Source: Clostridia bacterium
GTDB taxonomy: Bacteria > Bacillota > Clostridia > Oscillospirales > Acutalibacteraceae
Direction of reading: 5' to 3'
DNA length: 15,850 nt
Assembly (NCBI GenBank): GCA_900766895.1
Contig: CAAFXF010000009.1
Coordinates: 1 to 15,850 of the forward strand
The position numbers and the translations under genes were made by a program. The notes beneath the pieces are model-generated. The model searched no databases, was not told where the DNA came from, and saw only the letters and a list, made by a program, of their open reading frames with translations. Positions 6,613-14,699 of this stretch are shown here, one piece after another (position 1 is the stretch's first letter; each line of letters starts with the position of its first letter).

Positions 6613-7947
6613 TTAAAACTCTACACACTCTATTCCGAGAAGGTCGGCAAGTGCCTTTATCTCGGCGGAAATGTCTGTCATTGCAACTGCAAAATACGGC
6701 TCCCAGCCGTCCTTTACGGATTTTTCAATTACATCACGAACATTATTCTTTGTTTCAATAACAATAGTGGTTCCGGAAAACTGCTTAAACCTATCAATAG
6801 ACCTGCCGTTTGCAACAAAGAAACGGAAGGTACCGTCTGAATTTTTACCAACTCTAAACACGGTTGCATGATCGGTTGAGCGACAGCCAAAGTCCATAAC
6901 AGGACCGACACCGCTTGCATAATGAACACCTACCTGTGCTCTTGAATCCTCACGGGCAATTGACGGTGGTGCCATACCGCAGTTCCAAAATGTAATGCAA
7001 TTATACTCCTCATCAAAATTGACAGGTGCACCGAAATACGCAGGCATCTTTGAAAGATACTGACAGATATAAATAGAAAGTGCACCATAAGCGTCTGCCT
7101 CGCAGGCCGACGGAAATCCAAAGTCGTTAAGAAACGAAAGCACACAGCAAACAGGAGTACCGAAAGCATCATTAAGATCGTGCATACAGCCCGATGACAC
7201 GGCACCGATATTGTTTTCGTTGCAAAAATCAAAATAAGCCTTAAACAGTCTGCCTGCATCAAACAGGTTTTCTCTGTTGATATTGAACACATTAGGCACT
7301 ATATTTTGAACGTCAAATATAAAGTGTCTGATTTCATCCTCATCATAGGAATTTGCTTTTTCCACAAGCTTTCTTGACTCTATTGAAACAAGATTAACAC
7401 CGAAGCAACGCATAAGCTCGCTTTCAATTCCCTTGCCGAAGCCAAAGCCTGCCGAGGCGTTACCGACCTGCAAAAGATTAAGCTTGTTCAAAGAATTTTT
7501 GAGCTTTGCGGCGGTGAGAACAGCGCTTATCTTTTTTATTGTTTGGTCGTCAAAGGTTGAGCCGATAACAAAACTAAAGTCCCTGCCGAGATTTTCCATA
7601 ATATTTGAAGCAGTATATGCACCCGAAATGGAGTTCAGCCTTAATCTTTGACCGTCAACCACAGGCTCCGGAATAGCCCACAAAAGCACGGGGCAATCAA
7701 CATTTCGCACAATCTCGGTAATATAAACACCGCTTGCAAAAGTAATATTTTGAACAATCACAAAGCCCGGCCTTTCATCCTTAAGAAATTCCAAAACAGA
7801 CTCCAATGATGTAAGTGGTCCGTCAGGTATTACAATATTTTTGTCCACCTGCCTGAGCATACTGACTGAATCGTTAAATTTCATTTTTGCCTCATCCATA
7901 TCGTATGAGGTAGTACCTATCGGCAGATACAGTGCCTTAAATCCCAT
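6613..7947 (-). CDS. L-fucose/L-arabinose isomerase-fold protein, substrate unknown
   Basis: A 444-residue cytosolic protein whose layout matches the FucI/AraA sugar isomerase superfamily: an N-terminal Rossmann-like region (about 1-160) containing QNITFASGVYI and CPVLLWAIPEP, then a second region with FPSACEADAYGALSIY (Glu283 a probable metal ligand) and a beta-barrel part with STDHATVFRV (His360). Family members convert aldoses to ketoses with a divalent metal. It is shorter than true FucI (about 590 residues) and I do not assign a substrate. Many FucI-like proteins carry a His-His pair near the C-terminus (GFxHH); here the equivalent reads WEPYF (415-419), so a metal or substrate ligand may be missing. 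AGGAGG is six bases before the ATG, and the gene has its own strong promoter. No kinase or aldolase lies beside it. Confidence 0.75.
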   Translation of the reverse strand: MGFKALYLPIGTTSYDMDEAKMKFNDSVSMLRQVDKNIVIPDGPLTSLESVLEFLKDERPGFVIVQNITFASGVYITEIVRNVDCPVLLWAIPEPVVDGQRLRLNSISGAYTASNIMENLGRDFSFVIGSTFDDQTIKKISAVLTAAKLKNSLNKLNLLQVGNASAGFGFGKGIESELMRCFGVNLVSIESRKLVEKANSYDEDEIRHFIFDVQNIVPNVFNINRENLFDAGRLFKAYFDFCNENNIGAVSSGCMHDLNDAFGTPVCCVLSFLNDFGFPSACEADAYGALSIYICQYLSKMPAYFGAPVNFDEEYNCITFWNCGMAPPSIAREDSRAQVGVHYASGVGPVMDFGCRSTDHATVFRVGKNSDGTFRFFVANGRSIDRFKQFSGTTIVIETKNNVRDVIEKSVKDGWEPYFAVAMTDISAEIKALADLLGIECVEF

Positions 7948-7992
7948 ATTTCTCCTCCTATTGTAACGAAGCTAACCGCAATTAGCGTAATA

Positions 7993-8021
7993 ATTATACA
8001 TTAAAAACAATACAAAATCAA
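7993..8021 (-). promoter_or_regulatory. Promoter of the isomerase-like gene
   Basis: On the minus strand TTGATT (8021-8016), a 17-base spacer, then a perfect TATAAT (7998-7993). It begins 18 bases beyond the stop of the GH18 gene. The leader of about 40 bases contains a short inverted repeat GCTAA-N6-TTAGC (7986-7971), possibly an operator. Confidence 0.75.
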
Positions 8022-8039
8022 CGGTTTGCACAAAATAGT

Positions 8040-9461
8040 TTACATTAATCCTTTGTCCGTTTTGGTATCCTTAATAGCCTTGAAAAGCGAAAGCTCGTTA
8101 TCATACGGCAGGTCACAATTCATATGCCAAATCATAATTCCTCCGAGCCCTGCGTCAAGCGCAAAGGCAGTTTTATCGGCAATCATCTGAACGGAATTTA
8201 TGTACTGCGGGGCAGTCATAGGATTACCGTCGTGGTCAAAATCATTGTAATAGATAAGATTTGTATATCTGTCAAGGCTATCCTCAAACTGTGCATAGCT
8301 TCCCCAATAAGCAAGTCGGTTTGTGGGACGGGAGTAGAACGGAACACCCAAGTCGATTTGCTTTGCATCAAAGCCACCCTTAAGAGCCTTGTCGATACCG
8401 TTTACAGTAGTTGAGAAAATTGAATGATAATTATGAGCGGTAAACATATCGTAAAGCATAACCTCTGCCCTGTCGATAATTTTGATTACATCATCATCAA
8501 ACTGCAAATCCCAAGGAGCAATGGCAAGAGAAATTATTTTGTCGGGCATTGCCTTATCAAGCTTGCGAAGGAAATTGTTAAACTGCCTCCACTCGAGCTT
8601 ACTGTTTGGAAATTCGTAATCCATATCATAGCCGTCAAAGCCAAGCTCATCAACAAAGCTGACTATATTAGCCACAAGGTTATCTACGTTTTCGTCATTC
8701 ATCATTGAAATGATATATGCATTGTCCTCGCCGTAAGGCATTGCAATATCACAGATAAGATTAATATCTCTGTCGCCGATTGCATTTTTTACAATATTCA
8801 CCTTATCTGAATAATACTTAAGGTCTATCTCATTTGAATCTCTGTCGTAAATTTTGATATTACCCTTTTCGTCAAACTTGGCAGTACCGAAGATAATAAT
8901 ATCGGTTATTGCATCAAGACAGGAAAAATCATAATCCTCGGTAATATCCTCGGCAACTAAATATGCATTTACGCGAAGGTCGTTGGCATTTTCGTTTTTA
9001 ATATTATAAACCTCAACCCTATTGACATTAAAGCTTGATGACGCCTGATTTACAAATATTCTCAAATAACGGTAGCCTACCTCACCGATATAGCAGGTGT
9101 GTCCGCCCTCAATGCAATCGCTTTGATAAAGGAACTGATAGCCCTCGTCCTGACTGTTGCTTGCATAAATCTCAAATAGGGTGACATCCTTGCCTGCCTC
9201 GCCGAGAACAACGGTATTAAAGCCCTTTGTTTCACCGAGGTCAACGGTTACATAAGCATTTTCCTCTGCCTTGCCCTTTAGGCTGAACGAGGATTTAACC
9301 TTACCGTCGGGATAAATATATGTTGCATTTTCTGCAAGGTTTTCGTACTGTGAATAGGTCCTTGTCATTATGCTCTGACCTGTTTGCGAGCAGGCGGAAA
9401 AGCTGAGAAGCGTTATAATTACCGCCATAATGACAGCCACTGCCCTTTTGATGTTTTTCAT
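8040..9461 (-). CDS. Lipoprotein with discoidin-like domain and glycoside hydrolase family 18 domain
   Basis: A 473-residue surface protein. It starts with a lipoprotein signal: charged MKNIKR, a hydrophobic core (8-20), then LSFSAC with Cys24 as the predicted lipidated residue. Residues about 45-152 look like an F5/8 type C (discoidin-like) domain, with VTVDLGETKGFNTVVLGE and a YRYLRIFV strand, probably binding carbohydrate. Residues about 160-465 are a GH18 barrel with the complete catalytic motif DGYDMDYE (Asp276, Asp279, Asp281, proton donor Glu283) and a final barrel strand GGIMIWHMNCD. GH18 enzymes cut beta-1,4 links in chitin, N-glycan cores or peptidoglycan-type substrates; which applies here is unknown. 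It starts two bases after the stop of the second ABC exporter gene, so the three genes form one unit, suggesting a link between export and surface glycan processing. Confidence 0.87.
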   Translation of the reverse strand: MKNIKRAVAVIMAVIITLLSFSACSQTGQSIMTRTYSQYENLAENATYIYPDGKVKSSFSLKGKAEENAYVTVDLGETKGFNTVVLGEAGKDVTLFEIYASNSQDEGYQFLYQSDCIEGGHTCYIGEVGYRYLRIFVNQASSSFNVNRVEVYNIKNENANDLRVNAYLVAEDITEDYDFSCLDAITDIIIFGTAKFDEKGNIKIYDRDSNEIDLKYYSDKVNIVKNAIGDRDINLICDIAMPYGEDNAYIISMMNDENVDNLVANIVSFVDELGFDGYDMDYEFPNSKLEWRQFNNFLRKLDKAMPDKIISLAIAPWDLQFDDDVIKIIDRAEVMLYDMFTAHNYHSIFSTTVNGIDKALKGGFDAKQIDLGVPFYSRPTNRLAYWGSYAQFEDSLDRYTNLIYYNDFDHDGNPMTAPQYINSVQMIADKTAFALDAGLGGIMIWHMNCDLPYDNELSLFKAIKDTKTDKGLM

Positions 9462-9463
9462 AA

Positions 9464-11227
9464 TTAATTTTTCCTATCCTTTACCGATGGGAACTGTGAA
9501 TTGTAAAGCTCCCAATAAAAGCCCTTTCTGTTTAATAATTCTTTATGTGTTCCCTGCTCCACGATATTTCCGTCACGCATAACAAGGATAACATCCGCCT
9601 CCTTTATTGTGGCAAGTCGGTGTGCAACAATAAAGGTTGTTCTGCCCTGCATCAAGGATGCAAACGCCTTTTGAATTTTGATTTCCGTTCTTGTATCAAT
9701 AGACGAGGTTGCCTCGTCAAGAATAAGCATAGGCGGCTTGCAAAGCATTAGCCTTGTAATACAGAGAAGTTGACGTTGTCCCTGTGACAGAGAGCCTCCG
9801 GACTCGCCTATAACGGTATCGTAGCCGTTTGGCAAACGCTTTATAAACGAGTGCGAATGAGCCTTTTTTGCAGCCTCAACAACCTCATCATCGGTTGCAT
9901 CCGGGGCACCCATTTTTATGTTATCCTTTATCGTGCCTGCCTTTAGCCACGTATCCTGAAGCACCATACCAAAGCTTGCCCTGACCGATTTTCTTGTTAC
10001 ATCGTCGTAGGCAAGGTCGTCAATTACAATAGTGCCTTTATTGACATCGTAAAACCTCATTAAAAGATTTATGAGGGTTGTTTTGCCGCAGCCTGTCGGT
10101 CCTACAATAGCCACCCTTTGTCCCGGCTTAACACTCAAATTAAAATCCTCGATAAGCTTCTTATTCTGCGTGTATGAAAAGCTGACATTACAAAGCTCCA
10201 TTTTGCCGTTGACATTTTTGATTTCAACAGCATTGTCGCTGTCGCGAGGTGTTTCCTTTTCCTCAAGAAGCTCAAACAATCTGCCTGCGCAGGCAAACGC
10301 ATTTTGAAGCTCTGTTATAACACCGCTTATTTCGTTAAACGGCTTTGTGTACTGATTTGCATATGATAAAAAGCAGGTCAAAACGCCTACTGTAATAGCG
10401 CTCTGCTCTGTATTTACGGCAAGAATTGCACCGAACATTGCAACGCAGGCATACACTATTGCATTTACAAAGCGGGTTGCAGGATTTGTAATTGATGAAA
10501 AGAAAACTGCCTTAAGCGAATAATCCTGAAGTCTTGCATTTATTTCATCAAATCTTTGCATATTCTCCTGTGCGTGAGAGTACGCATCAACGGTTTTTGC
10601 ATTGCCGACCATTTCATCAATGAAGGCAGTTTGCTCACCCCTTGTTTCAGACTGAAGCTTAAACATTTTGTGAGTGTTCTTTGCAACAAACGATGCAATT
10701 ACAAACGAAAGAGGCGTAACAATAACAACAACAATTGTTATCCACCAATTAATCTTCAGCATAAACATAAGCGTACCGAGAATAGTAATAACACCGGTAA
10801 AGAACTGTGCAAAGCCCATAAGCAAGCCGTCTGCAAACTGGTCTACATCTGCGATAACGCGTGACACAATCTCTCCGCTCGGGTGAGAATCTATATAGGA
10901 AACAGGCAGGCGTTCAATCTTTGAAAACGCCCTGTCTCTCATATCGCGAACAACGCCAAAGGTGATTTTGTTGTTAAGAACATTCATCACCCATTGCGAA
11001 ACGGCAACAACCGCAATAATAACGCAAATCCTTACTAAAACAGGTATAATTCTGTCAAACTGCACCAAGCCCTTATCGATAATAAAATCTATCACATTAC
11101 CGATAAGCACAGGTATATACAGCGAGCCTGCAACGCTTACCAAGGCAAGAAGCATAGAGAGAATGAGCAGAATTTTGTATCTGCCTATATAGGTTGAAAT
11201 ACGCTTAATTATTGCTTTATTATTCAT
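9464..11227 (-). CDS. ABC exporter half-transporter, catalytically competent ATP-site subunit
   Basis: A 587-residue type IV ABC exporter (six-helix membrane domain, about 1-325, fused to a nucleotide-binding domain). Visible motifs: Walker A GPTGCGKT (376-383), Q-loop Gln424, Walker B LILDEATSS with catalytic Glu505, and switch His536 (IVAHR). Its signature motif is degenerate: LSQGQ (480-484) rather than LSGGQ. It overlaps the preceding ABC gene by eight bases. The pattern of intact and degenerate motifs complements that of the partner, so the pair should form a heterodimer of the TM287/288 or BmrC/BmrD kind. The substrate is unknown: drugs, lipids or a peptide are all possible. Confidence 0.93.
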   Translation of the reverse strand: MNNKAIIKRISTYIGRYKILLILSMLLALVSVAGSLYIPVLIGNVIDFIIDKGLVQFDRIIPVLVRICVIIAVVAVSQWVMNVLNNKITFGVVRDMRDRAFSKIERLPVSYIDSHPSGEIVSRVIADVDQFADGLLMGFAQFFTGVITILGTLMFMLKINWWITIVVVIVTPLSFVIASFVAKNTHKMFKLQSETRGEQTAFIDEMVGNAKTVDAYSHAQENMQRFDEINARLQDYSLKAVFFSSITNPATRFVNAIVYACVAMFGAILAVNTEQSAITVGVLTCFLSYANQYTKPFNEISGVITELQNAFACAGRLFELLEEKETPRDSDNAVEIKNVNGKMELCNVSFSYTQNKKLIEDFNLSVKPGQRVAIVGPTGCGKTTLINLLMRFYDVNKGTIVIDDLAYDDVTRKSVRASFGMVLQDTWLKAGTIKDNIKMGAPDATDDEVVEAAKKAHSHSFIKRLPNGYDTVIGESGGSLSQGQRQLLCITRLMLCKPPMLILDEATSSIDTRTEIKIQKAFASLMQGRTTFIVAHRLATIKEADVILVMRDGNIVEQGTHKELLNRKGFYWELYNSQFPSVKDRKN

Positions 11228-12947
11228 TGCAGGTCACCTCCTCATCATCAAATTGTGAGAGGTAGATTTCCCTGTAAATCTCACAGGATTTCAAAAGCTC
11301 ATCGTTTGTGCCTATATCAACCACCCTGCCATCATCAAGAACAACTATCTTATCTGCGGTCAGTATTGACGAGGTACGCTGAGATACTATGAACAATGTA
11401 GGCTTATAATCAAGAGAAAGAATTGCCTCTCGCAATGCCTTTTCTGTTGCAAAATCAAGAGCAGAGGCACTGTCATCAAGAACGATAATGCTCGGCTTTG
11501 ACACGATAGCTCTGGCAATGGACAGTCTTTGCCTTTGACCGCCTGAAAGATTTGCACCGTTTTGCTCAATTACAGTGTCAAGCCCATCCTTTTCGATAAT
11601 ATTATCATATATCTGTGCAACCTTGAGTGCATCAATAATTTCCTCATCGGTTGCATCCTTTTTACCCCATTTGATGTTATCACGAACCGTACCCGCAAAA
11701 AGCACAGCCTTTTGCATAACAAATCCGATATCGCTTCTAAGCGTGTCCTTATCAAGAGCCTTAACATCTCTGCCGTTAACAGTTACCCTGCCTTTTGTTG
11801 CGTCATAGTAGTGAGGAATGAGATTTACAAGGCTTGATTTACCGCTTCCGGTTGAGCCGATAATACCTACAACCTGTCCCCTATCGGCATAAAAGCTGAC
11901 ATCACTCAGGCTTTCCTCACCTGCCGAAGCGTAAGTAAGCGATACATTATCAAAGCACACTGCATGGTTATCATAAATTGTTTCGTCGTTTATATGCTCA
12001 AGAGTGTTTTGCATATCAAGCACGCTTGAAATTCTTGCACCGGAGGCAAAGCCCTTTGTAATTGTAACGATAAGGCTTGCGAATTTTACAAGCTCAACAA
12101 GTATCTGGCTCATATAGTTATACAAAGCAACAACCTGACCTTGATTGAGCGTACCCGACTCAACATTAACTGCACCACGATAAATCAAAAGAACTATACC
12201 GAGATTAATTATTACATATGTTATAGGATTCATCAAAGCGGATATTCTGCCAACGCTTCGCTGAAAATGAGCAAGAAGGTTATTTCTTTGCTTAAACAGT
12301 GAATACTCCTGCTCCTCCTCGGTAAAGGCACGGATAACTCTTGCACCTGTAAGGTTTTCTCTTGTCATAAGCGTTACGCCGTCAAGAGTGCTCTGTACCC
12401 TTTTATACATAGGTACGGTTGCCTTCATAATTGCAAAAACAACAATGCCCAAAAGTACAATGACAAGCAAAAATACAAGGCTGATTTTTGCATTTATGCT
12501 TAATGCCATAATAAATGCACCGCCGACAATAAACGGCGAACGCAAAAACAAGCGAAGCACCATATTAACCGTGCTTTGTGCTTGGTTTACATCATTTGTC
12601 ATTCGGGTAATGAGAGTTGATGTACCTACTGAATCTATATCACGAAACGACAGCGACTGAATTTTTTTGAACAGCGCGTGTCTGACCTCGGTTGCAAAGC
12701 CGGTAGCAGCCTTGGCGGCAAACCACTGTGCCGTAATAGCGGCAACCATACCGACAACGGCAAGAAACACAAGCACCAACGACCTTGACACAACAAGCCT
12801 TAAATCGTTTTTTCGAATACCGTCGTTAATAATAGAAGCAACAACAAGCGGAACAATAAGCTCAAAAATAGCCTCAAGCATTTTGAACAACGGTGCCAAA
12901 AACGATTGCACCTTATAGTTTTTCAAAAACGGTAAAAGCTGTTTCAT
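11220..12947 (-). CDS. ABC exporter half-transporter, degenerate ATP-site subunit
   Basis: First gene of the minus-strand exporter operon; 575 residues with six membrane helices (about 1-320) and a C-terminal nucleotide-binding domain. Walker A GSTGSGKS (364-371), Q-loop Gln412 and a canonical signature LSGGQ (467-471) are present. The Walker B catalytic Glu is replaced by Asp492 (IVLDDSAS), and the switch His by Gln523 (IVSQR). The site built from this subunit's Walker motifs and the partner's LSQGQ should bind but hardly hydrolyse ATP, while the reciprocal site is fully canonical. GGAGG lies four bases before the ATG, and a consensus promoter (12983-13010) lies upstream. The reading is firm as a heterodimeric exporter; the cargo is not known. 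Confidence 0.93.
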   Translation of the reverse strand: MKQLLPFLKNYKVQSFLAPLFKMLEAIFELIVPLVVASIINDGIRKNDLRLVVSRSLVLVFLAVVGMVAAITAQWFAAKAATGFATEVRHALFKKIQSLSFRDIDSVGTSTLITRMTNDVNQAQSTVNMVLRLFLRSPFIVGGAFIMALSINAKISLVFLLVIVLLGIVVFAIMKATVPMYKRVQSTLDGVTLMTRENLTGARVIRAFTEEEQEYSLFKQRNNLLAHFQRSVGRISALMNPITYVIINLGIVLLIYRGAVNVESGTLNQGQVVALYNYMSQILVELVKFASLIVTITKGFASGARISSVLDMQNTLEHINDETIYDNHAVCFDNVSLTYASAGEESLSDVSFYADRGQVVGIIGSTGSGKSSLVNLIPHYYDATKGRVTVNGRDVKALDKDTLRSDIGFVMQKAVLFAGTVRDNIKWGKKDATDEEIIDALKVAQIYDNIIEKDGLDTVIEQNGANLSGGQRQRLSIARAIVSKPSIIVLDDSASALDFATEKALREAILSLDYKPTLFIVSQRTSSILTADKIVVLDDGRVVDIGTNDELLKSCEIYREIYLSQFDDEEVTCNE

Positions 12948-12982
12948 TATTCCTCCAAAGTAAAAAAATTACAGATATAAAT

Positions 12983-13010
12983 ATTATATAACAAAAAACA
13001 ATTATGTCAA
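12983..13010 (-). promoter_or_regulatory. Consensus promoter of the ABC exporter-GH18 operon
   Basis: On the minus strand a perfect TTGACA (13010-13005), a 16-base spacer and a perfect TATAAT (12988-12983). This is the strongest-looking promoter in the window. It is divergent from the oxidoreductase promoter, with 15 bases between the two -35 boxes. Confidence 0.85.
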
Positions 13011-13025
13011 TCTACAAAAAAAGTG

Positions 13026-13053
13026 TTGAAAAAATAAAAAATAGTGGTATAAT
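13026..13053 (+). promoter_or_regulatory. Promoter of the oxidoreductase-PqqD unit
   Basis: TTGAAA (13026-13031), a 16-base spacer and a perfect TATAAT (13048-13053) preceded by TGG, making an extended -10. The predicted start is near 13060, about 27 bases before ATG 13087. Confidence 0.8.
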
Positions 13054-13076
13054 TGATAACGATATTGATGTTTGGC

Positions 13077-13082
13077 GGGTGA
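13077..13082 (+). promoter_or_regulatory. Ribosome binding site that fixes the oxidoreductase start
   Basis: GGGTGA, four bases before ATG 13087. A TTG at 13072 is in the same frame but would place this site inside the coding region and has no site of its own, so the ATG is preferred. Confidence 0.7.
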
Positions 13083-13086
13083 TACA

Positions 13087-14403
13087 ATGGAGCAAAAGCC
13101 TATCACAGCAATAATTGTTGGTGCAGGCCACAGGGCATTTGTGTACAGTGAGCTTGCAAAAACAAATCCTGAACTGTTAAAAATAGTCGGTGTTGCAGAC
13201 CCAAATCCTATCAGAAGGCAAAAGGCAATGGAATATTTTGGCTTTGGCGAGGATATGTGCTTTAACGACGCCGAAGAGCTTGCTTCAAAGGGTAAGCTTG
13301 CCGATGCCGTTATCAACGGCACTATGGATGAACAACACCTTGAAACCGCTGTTCCGTTGCTTAATGCCGGTTACGATATGCTCCTTGAAAAGCCGTTTGC
13401 ACCAAACGAGGATGAAATGCGTCAAATCGTTGAATGTGCAAAAAAGAACGATTCCAAGGTTATGATTTGTCACGTTTTAAGATATACTCCTTTTTACTAC
13501 AAAATTAAGGAGAGGATCGTTAACGGTGAAATCGGTGACATCATCAATATTCAAACAACAGAGCACGTTTCGTATCATCACCTTTCTACCTCTTACGTCA
13601 GAGGAAAGTGGGCAAACAGCGACAAGTGTCATACAACAATGCTGCTTGCAAAGTGCTGTCACGACCTTGACATTATGATGTGGATGATGGCTGAAACTGA
13701 GCCGACGCAAATCTGCTCCTTCGGTGGAAAATATCAATTTAAGCCTGAAAATGCTCCGCAGGGTGCAGGCACAATCTGTATGAAGGATTGTCCGTTGGTT
13801 GACACCTGCGTATACTCTACAAAAAGACTGTACATTGATCATCCTGACAGATGGGCATTTTATGTTTGGGACGCACTTGAAGGCAAGGAAAATCCTACTA
13901 TTGAGGACAAGATTGCACTGATGAAATCCGACAGTCCTTATGCAAGATGCATCTACAAATGCGACAACAATGTTGTTGACCATCAATCTGTAATGGTTAA
14001 CTTTGCAAGCGGTGCAACAGGCACACACAATATGGTGGGAGGTTCCTCCGAGCCGAGAAGAAACATTCATATTATCGGCACAAAGGGCGAAATCTTCGGC
14101 AATTTTGAGGAAAGTAAGTTTACTGTATTAAAAATCAATCCGTCACCAAACGCACATCATGAGGAATGTGATGTTGAAGTTGTTGACCTTAATGTATCGG
14201 GCGATATGGTTGGTGCCTACGGCGGTCACGGCGGTGGCGACGAAAGGCTTGCAGAGGACTTTGTTAAGTTCATCAGAGGTGAAAAGCCAAGCCTTGCATG
14301 TACATCAATCTTTGACAGTGTTGCCGGTCACCTATCTGTTTATCTTGCCGACAAAAGCAGAGAAAACGACGGTGCGCCTCAAGCAGTAGATTTAAGGAGT
14401 TAA
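13087..14403 (+). CDS. Gfo/Idh/MocA family NAD(P)-dependent oxidoreductase with a cysteine-cluster insertion
   Basis: A 438-residue cytosolic protein. The N-terminal Rossmann domain shows the nucleotide-binding turn VGAGHRA (11-17), an acidic end of strand 2 (VADPN), and the family's EKP motif (101-103) with catalytic Lys102. The C-terminal alpha/beta domain carries KCCHDLDIM (189-197), giving the usual active-site His/Asp. The family oxidises or reduces sugars and sugar derivatives such as inositol. At about 438 residues it is longer than the usual 330-400 because of an insertion at about 214-300. That insertion holds Cys231, Cys235 and Cys241 (CMKDCPLVDTC) and Cys288 and Cys292 (CIYKC), a spacing suggestive of a bound metal. 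It is followed after one base by the PqqD-like gene. The substrate is unknown; its only close partner is that recognition-type protein. Confidence 0.87.
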   Translation: MEQKPITAIIVGAGHRAFVYSELAKTNPELLKIVGVADPNPIRRQKAMEYFGFGEDMCFNDAEELASKGKLADAVINGTMDEQHLETAVPLLNAGYDMLLEKPFAPNEDEMRQIVECAKKNDSKVMICHVLRYTPFYYKIKERIVNGEIGDIINIQTTEHVSYHHLSTSYVRGKWANSDKCHTTMLLAKCCHDLDIMMWMMAETEPTQICSFGGKYQFKPENAPQGAGTICMKDCPLVDTCVYSTKRLYIDHPDRWAFYVWDALEGKENPTIEDKIALMKSDSPYARCIYKCDNNVVDHQSVMVNFASGATGTHNMVGGSSEPRRNIHIIGTKGEIFGNFEESKFTVLKINPSPNAHHEECDVEVVDLNVSGDMVGAYGGHGGGDERLAEDFVKFIRGEKPSLACTSIFDSVAGHLSVYLADKSRENDGAPQAVDLRS

Positions 14404-14404
14404 C

Positions 14405-14671
14405 GTGAAAATTAAGGACGGCTTTGTTACACGAACAATCGGTGACAGAATTATAGCAATCCCTGTCGGCAGTAATTCGCAGAACTTTAACGGTATGATT
14501 ACTCTTAACGAAACAGGACTGTTCATTTGGAATTGCTTAACAAATGATACTACCGTTGAGGAAATTGCAGATAGAATCATTGCGCAGTACAACACAACAA
14601 AGGATGAAGCAATAATCGCTGTCAACAATTTTGTTGATGAGCTTAAAGCAAGCAATTTGATAGAGGAATAA
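14405..14671 (+). CDS. Stand-alone PqqD-like protein (RiPP recognition element fold)
   Basis: An 88-residue protein starting at GTG with AAGGAG five bases upstream, one base after the oxidoreductase stop. The pattern matches PqqD (PF05402): two N-terminal strands (GFVTRTIGDRIIAIPVG), then LNETGLFIWNCL, then TVEEIADRIIAQYN and a final helix NNFVDELKASNLIEE. PqqD domains hold the leader peptide of ribosomally made peptides and present it to a modifying enzyme, usually a radical SAM protein. None is visible within the window, nor is an obvious precursor peptide, so this is an orphan. It may work with a remote cluster, or may have been adopted to bind a peptide or protein tail for its neighbour, the oxidoreductase. 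The fold call is fairly firm; the function is open. Confidence 0.8.
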   Translation: MKIKDGFVTRTIGDRIIAIPVGSNSQNFNGMITLNETGLFIWNCLTNDTTVEEIADRIIAQYNTTKDEAIIAVNNFVDELKASNLIEE

Positions 14672-14675
14672 TAAA

Positions 14676-14691
14676 CCCTGCATTTGCAGGG
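14676..14691 (+). other. Short hairpin between the PqqD-like gene and the tRNA region
   Basis: CCCTGC-ATTT-GCAGGG, a 6-bp GC-rich stem starting five bases after the PqqD-like stop. It is followed by ATATATATG rather than a T run, so it is a poor terminator; the tRNA could be co-transcribed from the 13026 promoter, since I see no clear promoter of its own. Confidence 0.5.
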
Positions 14692-14699
14692 ATATATAT

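Noticed and set aside
13072..13086. TTG start five codons upstream for the oxidoreductase
   Set aside because: It has no ribosome binding site, and would place the clear GGGTGA site of ATG 13087 inside the gene.
13477..14070. 197-codon antisense reading frame opposite the oxidoreductase
   Set aside because: It is fully inside a well-supported gene, lacks a ribosome binding site and any recognisable motif, and is a shadow of the plus-strand codon pattern.
14676..14691. Hairpin after the PqqD-like gene as a rho-independent terminator
   Set aside because: The stem is only 6 bp and is followed by alternating AT, not a T run.
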